The translations under genes and the position numbers were made by a program. A stretch of 47,225 nucleotides of DNA from Flavobacteriales bacterium BRH_c54 (GTDB lineage Bacteria > Bacteroidota > Bacteroidia > Flavobacteriales_E > Vicingaceae): the NCBI GenBank assembly GCA_000961845.1, contig LADZ01000067.1:1-47225 (forward strand), given 5' to 3'. Positions 36,183 through 42,967 of the stretch are shown in pieces; within the stretch, counting starts at the first letter, position 1; every line of letters starts with the position of its first letter. Under the pieces are notes generated by a model. That model saw nothing but the letters and a program-made list of their open reading frames with translations. It did no database searches and was not told the origin of the DNA.

Positions 36183-36262
36183 GTAAAAAATCCCTCATAC
36201 AAGGGAATGATTAATGGGAGTTACATCTGACAGATTTAATAATAATAAAATATAAACAGATG
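36168..36262 (+). promoter_or_regulatory. Candidate structured leader RNA (copy 2) before TPR protein
   Basis: Second copy of the leader found at 20348-20440. Helix 1 pairs TCCCT (36191-36195) with AGGGA (36202-36206) over a 6-nt loop, where copy 1 has TTTTT and GAAAA, so base changes preserve pairing. Helix 2 pairs CATCTG (36224-36229) with CAGATG (36257-36262), which contains the ATG. Copy 1 has CATGTG and CACATG, one G-C to C-G swap. The conservation next to an unrelated gene argues for a shared regulatory RNA. Function is inferred. Confidence 0.6.
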
Positions 36263-37531
36263 AAAAAAATACTGATAACAGCTGCTGTAATTGTTGGGTC
36301 AACAGTGGTATTTGCTCAAAAAAATCAAGTACAAAGTGCTTACAACTATAGTAAAGCTTTTGATAGAAACGGTAAATGCTCTGAATTACAAAATGGTTTA
36401 GAAGCTATTAATGCCGCTATACAAGATGAAATCACCAAAACTTGGGCTAAGACTTGGGTATATAGAGGAAACCTTTATTATAGTGTATTATTACCAACAA
36501 CAGATAAAAACTGTAAAGACCTTTATAAAGAAGCTTTAGATGAAGCTACTGATTCTTACTTAAAAGCATTGGTGCTCAATTTTGAAGATCCTGAGTTGAA
36601 AAAATTAGATTTAAACAAAGAGGATGGAAGTGATGTAATGAAGTTCTTCTCTGCTTTACAAAATAAAAGTAAAGTTGATGATGAGTCTTATACAGGGTTA
36701 ATTTTAGGAATGAGAATGCCCGGTTTAGCAGGAGAATACGCTAATAAAGGAATAGAAAACTTCCAAGCTAAAGATTACAAAAAAGCACAAGAGAACTTTG
36801 GAAAATCTATGATGTTAAATCAACTTGCCGGAAAAATGGACACGGTAATGATGTTTAATACAGCATTAGCTTCTGAATATGCCGATGATTATGAAGCAGC
36901 AAAACAATTGTACAATGCTTTAATTCAGTTGAAATACAATGTTGATGGTAACGGACCAAGTTTATATCAATCGCTTTCTAGAATTCACAAAAAGGAAGGA
37001 GACAACGAAAAATCGTTAGCAGTTTTACAAGCAGGAAGAAAAGCTTATCCAACCAATCAAGCATTAATATTTGAAGAAATTGATTATTATTTGCAAGCGG
37101 ATAAAGCTGAGGACGCATTAGCAAGTTTAAATACAGCTATTGAATTAGATGCTACCAATGCTTTTCTTTATTATGTTAGAGGAACTGTTCAAGAGAAACT
37201 AGAAAATAAAGACGCTGCTGTGTTAGATTATAAAAAATCGTTAGAGTTAGATCCTAAACAACATGATGCAGCTTATAACTTAGGTGCTTATTACTTTAAC
37301 AAAGGTGTTGATAAAATTAATGAAGCAAATGATTTGCCTTTAAGTCAGTCTAAAAAGTTTGAAGCAATGAAAGCCGAAGCTAAAAAAGACTTTGAAAGTG
37401 CTATTCCTTATGTAGAAATGGCAAACAAAGCAAAACCGGAAGATGGCGATACTGCTACTATGCTAATTAAACTTTACACTCAAGTAGGTGAGTACGAAAA
37501 AGCAAAAGAATTAAAAGCGAAATACCAATAA
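36260..37531 (+). CDS. Exported tetratricopeptide-repeat protein
   Basis: A 423-residue periplasmic or surface protein: signal peptide (cleavage near VFAQ, residue 20) and at least five TPR-like helical pairs. The clearest are AKDYKKAQENFGKSMMLN, NEKSLAVLQAGRKAYPTN, KAEDALASLNTAIELDATN and NKDAAVLDYKKSLELDPKQ. TPRs mediate protein contacts and no catalytic domain is present, so it is probably a scaffold. The partner is unknown. The start codon is covered by the candidate structured leader shared with the TonB receptor. A strong terminator follows. Confidence 0.85.
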   Translation: MKKILITAAVIVGSTVVFAQKNQVQSAYNYSKAFDRNGKCSELQNGLEAINAAIQDEITKTWAKTWVYRGNLYYSVLLPTTDKNCKDLYKEALDEATDSYLKALVLNFEDPELKKLDLNKEDGSDVMKFFSALQNKSKVDDESYTGLILGMRMPGLAGEYANKGIENFQAKDYKKAQENFGKSMMLNQLAGKMDTVMMFNTALASEYADDYEAAKQLYNALIQLKYNVDGNGPSLYQSLSRIHKKEGDNEKSLAVLQAGRKAYPTNQALIFEEIDYYLQADKAEDALASLNTAIELDATNAFLYYVRGTVQEKLENKDAAVLDYKKSLELDPKQHDAAYNLGAYYFNKGVDKINEANDLPLSQSKKFEAMKAEAKKDFESAIPYVEMANKAKPEDGDTATMLIKLYTQVGEYEKAKELKAKYQ

Positions 37532-37556
37532 GCTTTTCAATTAAGTAATTTTAAAA

Positions 37557-37591
37557 AAAGAGGTTGTCTTAACAGACAACCTCTTTTTTTT
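37557..37591 (+). terminator. Intrinsic terminator after the TPR gene
   Basis: An 11-bp perfect stem (37559-37569 with 37574-37584) with a 4-nt loop is followed by eight T. Preceding A-runs make it potentially bidirectional. Confidence 0.92.
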
Positions 37592-37608
37592 ATCAACTTA
37601 TTCATTAC

Positions 37609-37797
37609 TGTCATATCGATTGAAATTTTACAAACTGAGGAACGAAGTTTAGTAAAATGAAGCCAGAGATATCTTGTTGGTTAGGAAATATAGATTTTAA
37701 TAAGATAAGATATATAGATCAATGAATAAGAAGATATTTCGACAGCATTTTTCTACCCCTCATACTTCGGAATGAAAAATATTGCTCAATATGACAA
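37609..37797. repeat. Dispersed repeat element, copy B
   Basis: Homologous to the 27477-27638 element over several ordered blocks, with inverted ends (TGTCATATCGATTG against a 3' end that reads TGTCATATTGAGCA on the other strand). An internal hairpin-like T-run/A-run segment is at about 37748-37781. It is about 25 bases longer than copy A, with an insertion near the left end. No ORF is present. Confidence 0.7.
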
Positions 37798-37820
37798 AAG
37801 AAAGAAACTGATAGTTATAA

Positions 37821-37945
37821 AGATTCCTGCAAAGGCAGGAATGACCTACAGAGAACGAGAATGATGTTAAAACTATTTCAGCATTAATTAACCTACAACG
37901 TCATTCCCTAAATTTTCGAGGAATGTAGAAAATTGTCGGGAATCT
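37821..37945. repeat. Palindromic repeat with AGATTCCTGC/GGGAATCT ends
   Basis: A ~125-bp noncoding segment starts AGATTCCTGC-AAA-GGCAGGAATGAC, itself a hairpin, and ends with CGTCATTCCC and GGGAATCT, which are inverted relative to the start. It resembles the small palindromic intergenic repeats seen in many bacterial genomes. From 37946 to 38060 I see nothing else. Confidence 0.5.
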
Positions 37946-38067
37946 TAAGAGGAATGTAAAGCCTAATTGAATAAGCTTCATATTAAGATAAGCTCATATT
38001 TATGTTAAAATTGTTTAATGCTTCAAAAATCTGATAAAAATCATTTCTAATTATGCAATAATTAATG

Positions 38068-38092
38068 TACTTTTGGTTATATATAATTAACC
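38068..38092 (+). promoter_or_regulatory. Putative promoter of the UspA pair
   Basis: TACTTTTG (38068-38075) matches TAnnTTTG exactly. GGTTA (38075-38079) and TAACC (38088-38092) form a short inverted repeat at the predicted transcript start. The -33 box is unclear. Confidence 0.5.
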
Positions 38093-38118
38093 ATTAAACC
38101 TCTTAATTAAAAAATATT

Positions 38119-38940
38119 ATGAAAACAGTTCTTCTTCCAACAGATTTTTCTGCTAATTCTAAGAATGCAGTTAATTGGGCACTTCAATTTTATCAAAATG
38201 AGCAAGTAAAATTCATTTTAATTCACTCTTATTTTTCGCCTCAATCAGGCTCTAGTGCTGTGGTTTCTATTAATGAGATATTAAGAAAACAAGCTGTAGA
38301 AGATTTAACCAACTATAAAAAAGAGTTAGCAACTGCTTTTCCTGATAATAAAAATGAAATTCTTTTTAAAGAGGTTTATGGTGACGTATTGTACGCCATA
38401 AAATCCATTTCTGAAGAAACAGAAAATGCAGAAGTTGTTGTTGGAGCAAAAGGAATGAGTGCTATGGAAGAAATTTTTATAGGTAGTAATACCTCTGCTA
38501 TTGTTAAAGAAGCTGATGCACCTGTTTTTGTTATTCCGGAAAATGTGGTATATAAAGCAGTTGAAAAAGTTGCATTGGCAATAGATTTTCAAGATAATAT
38601 GAATAGTGACTCTTTAGCGCCATTAAAAAATTTATTGGTAAATAAAAACGCTGCATTACGTGTTTTTTATGTGGAAGATGAAGATGGTGAAATAGAAGAA
38701 GCACAACAAAAAAGAGTAACCAATGATTTAGAGTCAAAACTTAACCAGAAAATTGATGTTCTTAAAATAAATGAAGAAGATCCGTTAAGCGCAGTTCAGA
38801 AATTTATTCACTCACATAAAATTGATTGTTTAGTAACAATAAACCGTAAAAAATCTTTCTTCGAAAGTTTGTTCCACAGAAGTTTTAGCAAACAAATAGC
38901 ACTTCATACAGATACGCCATTATTAGTACTACACGATTAA
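38119..38940 (+). CDS. Universal stress protein (tandem UspA), first of pair
   Basis: A 273-residue cytoplasmic protein with two UspA domains. The first (about 1-140) begins VLLPTDFSANSKNAVNWAL. It has the ATP-binding loop GAKGMSAMEEIFIGSNTS, which fits the G-x2-G-x9-G-S/T pattern of nucleotide-binding Usps. The second half (about 150-273) is degenerate and ends SFSKQIALHTDTPLLVLHD. Such proteins are induced by stress or growth arrest. It has its own promoter and is followed 24 bases later by a homologue. Confidence 0.9.
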   Translation: MKTVLLPTDFSANSKNAVNWALQFYQNEQVKFILIHSYFSPQSGSSAVVSINEILRKQAVEDLTNYKKELATAFPDNKNEILFKEVYGDVLYAIKSISEETENAEVVVGAKGMSAMEEIFIGSNTSAIVKEADAPVFVIPENVVYKAVEKVALAIDFQDNMNSDSLAPLKNLLVNKNAALRVFYVEDEDGEIEEAQQKRVTNDLESKLNQKIDVLKINEEDPLSAVQKFIHSHKIDCLVTINRKKSFFESLFHRSFSKQIALHTDTPLLVLHD

Positions 38941-38964
38941 TCATTCACTTCTTAATAAAATTAT

Positions 38965-39801
38965 ATGATAACCATACTTTTACCTACAGACTTCTCTAAC
39001 AATGCTAAAAATGCCATTTTTTATGCATTAGAACTATATAAAAATCAGGAAGTTAATTTTATATTAATGAATGCCTTTCATCCAACACACGATGATATGG
39101 CCAATAGTATTACCGGTGGTTCATTAAATGATTTGTTAAGCCAAGCTTCTGAAAAACAATTACAAGAATTAATTGCTGAGATAAAATCAAAAAAACAACT
39201 TTACAATAAAAAACATTCGTTTAGCTTTAAATCTGCTTATGGAAGTTTAGTAGAAATTATTGACACTTTTGTTGATAAACATCCTATAGATTTAATAGTA
39301 ATGGGAGCAAAAGGAATGAGTGCCGTAGAAAAAATTGTTTTTGGGAGCAACACTTATGCAGTAATTAAAGAAGTAGATTGTCCTGCTTTAGTTATTCCTG
39401 ATAAAGTTAGTTTTTCTTCTCCATCAACCATTAGTATTGCTACTGACTTTAAAGAAATTAAAAAGAAAAACATATTTGCTACATTACAACCTTTGGTAAA
39501 GGATTTTAAACCGGAAATTACTTTATTTAATGTAACGGAAGAAATGAAATCGATTGGTACTGACGAAAAACAAATGGCTCAATCTATTGCTAATATCCTT
39601 GATGTAGCGGATATTAAAACTTCTTATTTTAAACATGAAGATGTAATTTACGGTACTAAAGAATATGTTAAACAACACAACACCTCTTTAATGGTACTGG
39701 TAAACAAGAAAAGAAACTTCTTTGAAGATTTATTTCACATTAGCTTTACCAAACAAATTTCTTTTCATGCCGAAATTCCATTGTTAATCTTACACGATTA
39801 A
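38965..39801 (+). CDS. Universal stress protein (tandem UspA), second of pair
   Basis: A 278-residue paralogue of the preceding gene. It has the same two-domain layout, with ILLPTDFSNNAKNAIFYAL at the start, the ATP loop GAKGMSAVEKIVFGSNT and the terminal FTKQISFHAEIPLLILHD. Adjacent tandem Usp genes allow heterodimers. The gap of 24 bases and common orientation suggest a single transcript with the first copy. Confidence 0.9.
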   Translation: MITILLPTDFSNNAKNAIFYALELYKNQEVNFILMNAFHPTHDDMANSITGGSLNDLLSQASEKQLQELIAEIKSKKQLYNKKHSFSFKSAYGSLVEIIDTFVDKHPIDLIVMGAKGMSAVEKIVFGSNTYAVIKEVDCPALVIPDKVSFSSPSTISIATDFKEIKKKNIFATLQPLVKDFKPEITLFNVTEEMKSIGTDEKQMAQSIANILDVADIKTSYFKHEDVIYGTKEYVKQHNTSLMVLVNKKRNFFEDLFHISFTKQISFHAEIPLLILHD

Positions 39802-39828
39802 TTTAAAAGCCAATTGTTGGCTATAAAT

Positions 39829-40836
39829 ATGGATTCTTTAACACAAATTGTACTAGGAGCAGCTGTAGGTGAAGCTGCTATCGGTAAAAAAGTGGGTAAT
39901 TGGGCTATCCTTTGGGGAGCTGTTGCCGGAACTATTCCCGATTTAGATGTTTTCGCTTTTCATTTTACTGATAACATTACTGCTCTCGAAATCCACAGAG
40001 GATTTACCCATTCACTATTTTTTAGTGTGTTTTTTGCACCAATTTTTGGTTTTATAATCAGTAAAATTCATAGAAAGTTAAACGCCACCTGGAAAGATTG
40101 GACTTTACTAATGTTTTTAGGCTTTTTTACTCATGGCTTGTTAGATGCCCATACTACATGGGGGACACAACTCTTTTGGCCGCTAGATTATCGCTTGGCT
40201 TACAAAAATATTTTTGTTATTGACCCGCTATACACCATACCATTTTTATTTTTCGTGATTTTAGCCATGTGTTATAAAAAAGAAAGTGAAAAGCGTAGCA
40301 AATACAACAATTTAGGACTAATCATCAGTAGCAGCTATATGGTGTTAACGTTAGGATTTAAGTGGATAGGACATCAACAATTTACTACAGCCTTAGCCAA
40401 ACAGGAAATAGACTACCAAGCAATAGCTACCAGACCTACACCTTTAAATGCCATACTTTGGGGAGCAAATGTTCAGCTTAAAGATGCTTATATTATTGGT
40501 TATTACTCATTGTTTGACAAAAGCGATATTCAGTTTAGTGAGAAAATTCCTAAAAATCAGCACTTATTAAAAGAGGTGCTTCACGAAAAGAAAGTACAGC
40601 AATTAATTAAGATTACCGAAGGTTGGTATGCTGTTGAGCAAAGTAGCGACAGGCTTATTTTTAAAGACTTGCGTTTTGGTCAGAATGATATTAACAACAT
40701 AAAAAGCAACTTCGTTTTTAGTTTTGAATTATTTTATGATGAAAATGGTGAATTTCAAGCCATAGAACAGTCTAAAGACATTAAAGATGGCAAACTACTT
40801 CTAAAAGCCTTATTTGCCAGAATTAGTGGTGTTTAA
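39829..40836 (+). CDS. YdjM/DUF457-type membrane-bound metal-dependent hydrolase
   Basis: A 335-residue integral membrane protein of the DUF457 (YdjM, LexA-regulated in E. coli) family. Signatures are MDSLTQIVLGAAVGEA at the start, the metal-ligand motifs PDLD, HRGFTHSLFF and GLLDAHTTWG, and about four to five transmembrane helices before a soluble C-terminal region. I chose the ATG at 39829 over an upstream TTG (39814) because family members start MDSLTQ. The substrate is unknown; the family relates to lipid- or phospholipase-like hydrolases. Confidence 0.88.
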   Translation: MDSLTQIVLGAAVGEAAIGKKVGNWAILWGAVAGTIPDLDVFAFHFTDNITALEIHRGFTHSLFFSVFFAPIFGFIISKIHRKLNATWKDWTLLMFLGFFTHGLLDAHTTWGTQLFWPLDYRLAYKNIFVIDPLYTIPFLFFVILAMCYKKESEKRSKYNNLGLIISSSYMVLTLGFKWIGHQQFTTALAKQEIDYQAIATRPTPLNAILWGANVQLKDAYIIGYYSLFDKSDIQFSEKIPKNQHLLKEVLHEKKVQQLIKITEGWYAVEQSSDRLIFKDLRFGQNDINNIKSNFVFSFELFYDENGEFQAIEQSKDIKDGKLLLKALFARISGV

Positions 40837-40875
40837 TTCATTAATAATCTTATCTAAAATAAATAAACTCTTTAC

Positions 40876-41241
40876 CTAATCATTAAGTTTATCCAAATCC
40901 CTACGCACTTTCTTGGTAGGGCGACCTTTAATTCCCAGAAGCTTATTTTGATGTTGTTGTTGCTGAACTTCTTCTAAAAGCTGTAAATCTGCTGCGGTGG
41001 TGGTTTCTAATAAGTATTGATTCACTAATTTAGCTCCTATACGTGATTTAGGAATATCCAACACCTTAAAACTTCTCCAAATAAGAATTATTTTAACGCT
41101 AATTTCATCGCCAACAGCAATAAGCTTACTTGGTTTTACAAACACACCATTAAGTTTCACTTTTTCGGCATCGCAAGCTTTTGTGGCTAATGTTCTAGTT
41201 TTAAACAAACGTACCACCCAAGTATATTTATCTATCCTCAT
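40876..41241 (-). CDS. S4-domain RNA-binding protein (HslR-like)
   Basis: A 121-residue protein with an N-terminal S4 RNA-binding domain (MRIDKYTWVVRLFKTRTLATKACDAEKVKLNG) and a basic C-terminal tail (GIKGRPTKKVRRDLDKL). This layout matches HslR/Hsp15, which binds stalled 50S subunits. The start ATG overlaps the TruC stop by 4 bases (ATGA), so its translation is coupled to the upstream pseudouridine synthase, another RNA-acting protein. Confidence 0.88.
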   Translation of the reverse strand: MRIDKYTWVVRLFKTRTLATKACDAEKVKLNGVFVKPSKLIAVGDEISVKIILIWRSFKVLDIPKSRIGAKLVNQYLLETTTAADLQLLEEVQQQQHQNKLLGIKGRPTKKVRRDLDKLND

Positions 41242-41960
41242 GGTTGTTGCCAGTTAAATTCGTTAAACAACTTAAGCCAATCTTCAGGAAAATCAGCAGT
41301 AAGAATCATTTTTTGGTGGAAGAGGGGGTGTTCCAACTCAATCTGTTGAGCATGTAAAAACAAATAATGGCAGTTAAATTGCGTTTCATACATACGGTTA
41401 TGAAATCGATCTCCGTATTTATAATCACCAACTATAGGATGATTGATTTTATTCAAATGCTTACGCAATTGGTGCATGCGTCCGGTTTTAGGAGTTAACT
41501 CCATTAAACTATAACGTGATTTAGTGTAAGGATGAACAGGAATATCCAACTCAACAGATGATACAGTTGTATAATGCGTTAAAGCTGCTTTATAAACTCC
41601 GGTATCATCATTTTTTACAAGAGAATCAATTTTTCCGGCAGGCGGACTAAAACCTCTGACAATGGCAAAATATTTCTTTGTAATACGATTATTGGTAAAT
41701 AACGCCTGAAATGGAGCTACGAAGGATTTATCTTTTACTAAGAGCAAAATTCCCGAAGTTTTTCTATCCAAACGATGTACAGGAAAAAGTGGAAAGCCTA
41801 ATTGTTGTTGTAATATTTCCAACAAAGTTGTTTCCGTAATGTTTCTGGCGTAGTGTGATTGATGAATGAGAAAATTATTAGGTTTGTTTACAGCAACCAT
41901 ATAATCGTCTTCAAAAACAATTTCTATGGAATCAACTAAGGGTTGTACAGACGTATTCAT
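41238..41960 (-). CDS. truC: tRNA pseudouridine synthase, TruC-like (RluA family)
   Basis: Isomerises uridine to pseudouridine, by homology at tRNA position 65. The 240 residues include the catalytic HRLDRKTSGILLL with the active Asp, the VNKPNNFLIHQS start region and GRMHQLRKHLNKINHPIVGD near the C-terminus. The short form without an S4 domain and the PHTRYGLVE-like PYTKSRYSLMELTPKTG block favour TruC over RluA/RluC. Its 5' end (41918-41961) is duplicated at 42227-42270. The S4 gene overlaps its stop. Confidence 0.88.
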   Translation of the reverse strand: MNTSVQPLVDSIEIVFEDDYMVAVNKPNNFLIHQSHYARNITETTLLEILQQQLGFPLFPVHRLDRKTSGILLLVKDKSFVAPFQALFTNNRITKKYFAIVRGFSPPAGKIDSLVKNDDTGVYKAALTHYTTVSSVELDIPVHPYTKSRYSLMELTPKTGRMHQLRKHLNKINHPIVGDYKYGDRFHNRMYETQFNCHYLFLHAQQIELEHPLFHQKMILTADFPEDWLKLFNEFNWQQP

Positions 41961-41996
41961 TATAGGAAATAAGACTAAATGATGTTCGTTTGGATA

Positions 41997-42131
41997 TTAA
42001 AGTTCTTTTTTTACATCGTTAACAGCTTTTTTTGATTCTTTTCCAACGTATTTTATCGGTTTACAAGCTAACATCACCAACATTAGGGTGGTTAGTAACA
42101 TAAATTTGAATGTTGTTATTCTTAATTTCAT
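41997..42131 (-). CDS. Tiny lipoprotein, 44 residues
   Basis: A short ORF begins MKLRITTFKFMLLTTL and has a clear lipobox ending VMLAC (Cys23), then a mature tail of 21 residues rich in Lys (KPIKYVGKESKKAVNDVKKE). The signal, hydrophobic core, lipobox and charged mature part make it a convincing small lipoprotein despite its size. It lies between truC and the duplicated truC 5' end. Function is unknown. Confidence 0.65.
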   Translation of the reverse strand: MKLRITTFKFMLLTTLMLVMLACKPIKYVGKESKKAVNDVKKEL

Positions 42132-42427
42132 GGAATACGATATTAGATAAGTACTGTATTTCCAAAATTACACATTTAAATTCATGCATTTCAGAAAGGA
42201 TGGGTGTTAACTAAATTACTCATTAACAATTTTTACGGAATCAACTAAGGGTTGTACAGACGTATTCATTTCCTTTGAGATACAATTAATAAAAAATATA
42301 CCTACATAACTTGATGAAATTTATATTACCTAATGCTAACTTCGCTATTAAAATTCAATAATTTACTCCGTGCAATGTAACTTTTTTCATTTTCGTTACA
42401 CTTACTATATAGAACACACCTTTTAAC
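42132..42427. other. Intergenic region with duplicated truC 5' end and inverted repeat
   Basis: It contains the second copy of the truC start region (42227-42270). Near the sigma gene it also has a spaced inverted repeat, TGTAAC (42376-42381) and GTTACA (42395-42400), 28-61 bases before the sigma start. No other gene is visible. Confidence 0.6.
42216..42269 (-). pseudogene. Truncated duplicate of the truC 5' end
   Basis: The first ten codons, MNTSVQPLVD, are identical to those of truC. The frame continues SVKIVNE and stops after 17 codons, where truC reads SIEIVFED. The 34 bases 42237-42270 are identical to 41928-41961. This is a fragment and not a working gene. Confidence 0.75.
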
Positions 42428-42436
42428 GTGTTATTG

Positions 42437-42967
42437 ATGATCAAAAATAAAGAACAACAAGAAAAATTTCTAATACTCTACAAACCAATTCATGATAGGT
42501 TTGAACGCTTCTGCAGGGCAAGGGTTTTTGGAAATATGGAATATCAGGATTTAATGAATGATACCTTACTTGTTGCTTTTAAAAAGTTTAATACACTTAA
42601 AAATGAAAAAACTTTTTTATCATTTTTAATAGGTATAAGTGTTCGTTTATTAGCTAATCATCACAAAAAAATAAAAGAAGATTTAATAGTTGAATCTAAT
42701 TATGACCATCATCAAGATGTAAATGCCAATACTGAAAAAGATACTGAAATCTATTTTCTATACAAAGCATTAGCATTGCTCCCTGACGAACAAAGGGAAT
42801 GTTTGGTGCTTTTTGAGATTACAGGTTTCTCCATTAAGGAAATCATGGACATTCAAAACTCTTCAGAATCGGCAGTAAAACAACGATTAAAAAGAGGACG
42901 AGCTAAGTTATTAGAGATATTGACTTTTGAATCAAAATATCAAACTAAAGAGGATAGTCATGAGTAA
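42437..42967 (+). CDS. ECF-type RNA polymerase sigma factor
   Basis: A 176-residue sigma-70-family regulator. Region 2 spans about 20-75 (YQDLMNDTLLVAFKKF, then TFLSFLIGISVRLLANHHKK). Region 4 at about 110-165 has LLPDEQRECLVLFEITGFSIKEIM and SSESAVKQRLKRGRAKLLEIL. The ATG at 42437 is preferred over an upstream GTG (42428). Its last 8 bases overlap the next gene, whose product has a soluble N-terminus and one membrane helix. That is the classic sigma/anti-sigma arrangement, so signalling from the membrane protein is likely. Confidence 0.9.
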   Translation: MIKNKEQQEKFLILYKPIHDRFERFCRARVFGNMEYQDLMNDTLLVAFKKFNTLKNEKTFLSFLIGISVRLLANHHKKIKEDLIVESNYDHHQDVNANTEKDTEIYFLYKALALLPDEQRECLVLFEITGFSIKEIMDIQNSSESAVKQRLKRGRAKLLEILTFESKYQTKEDSHE

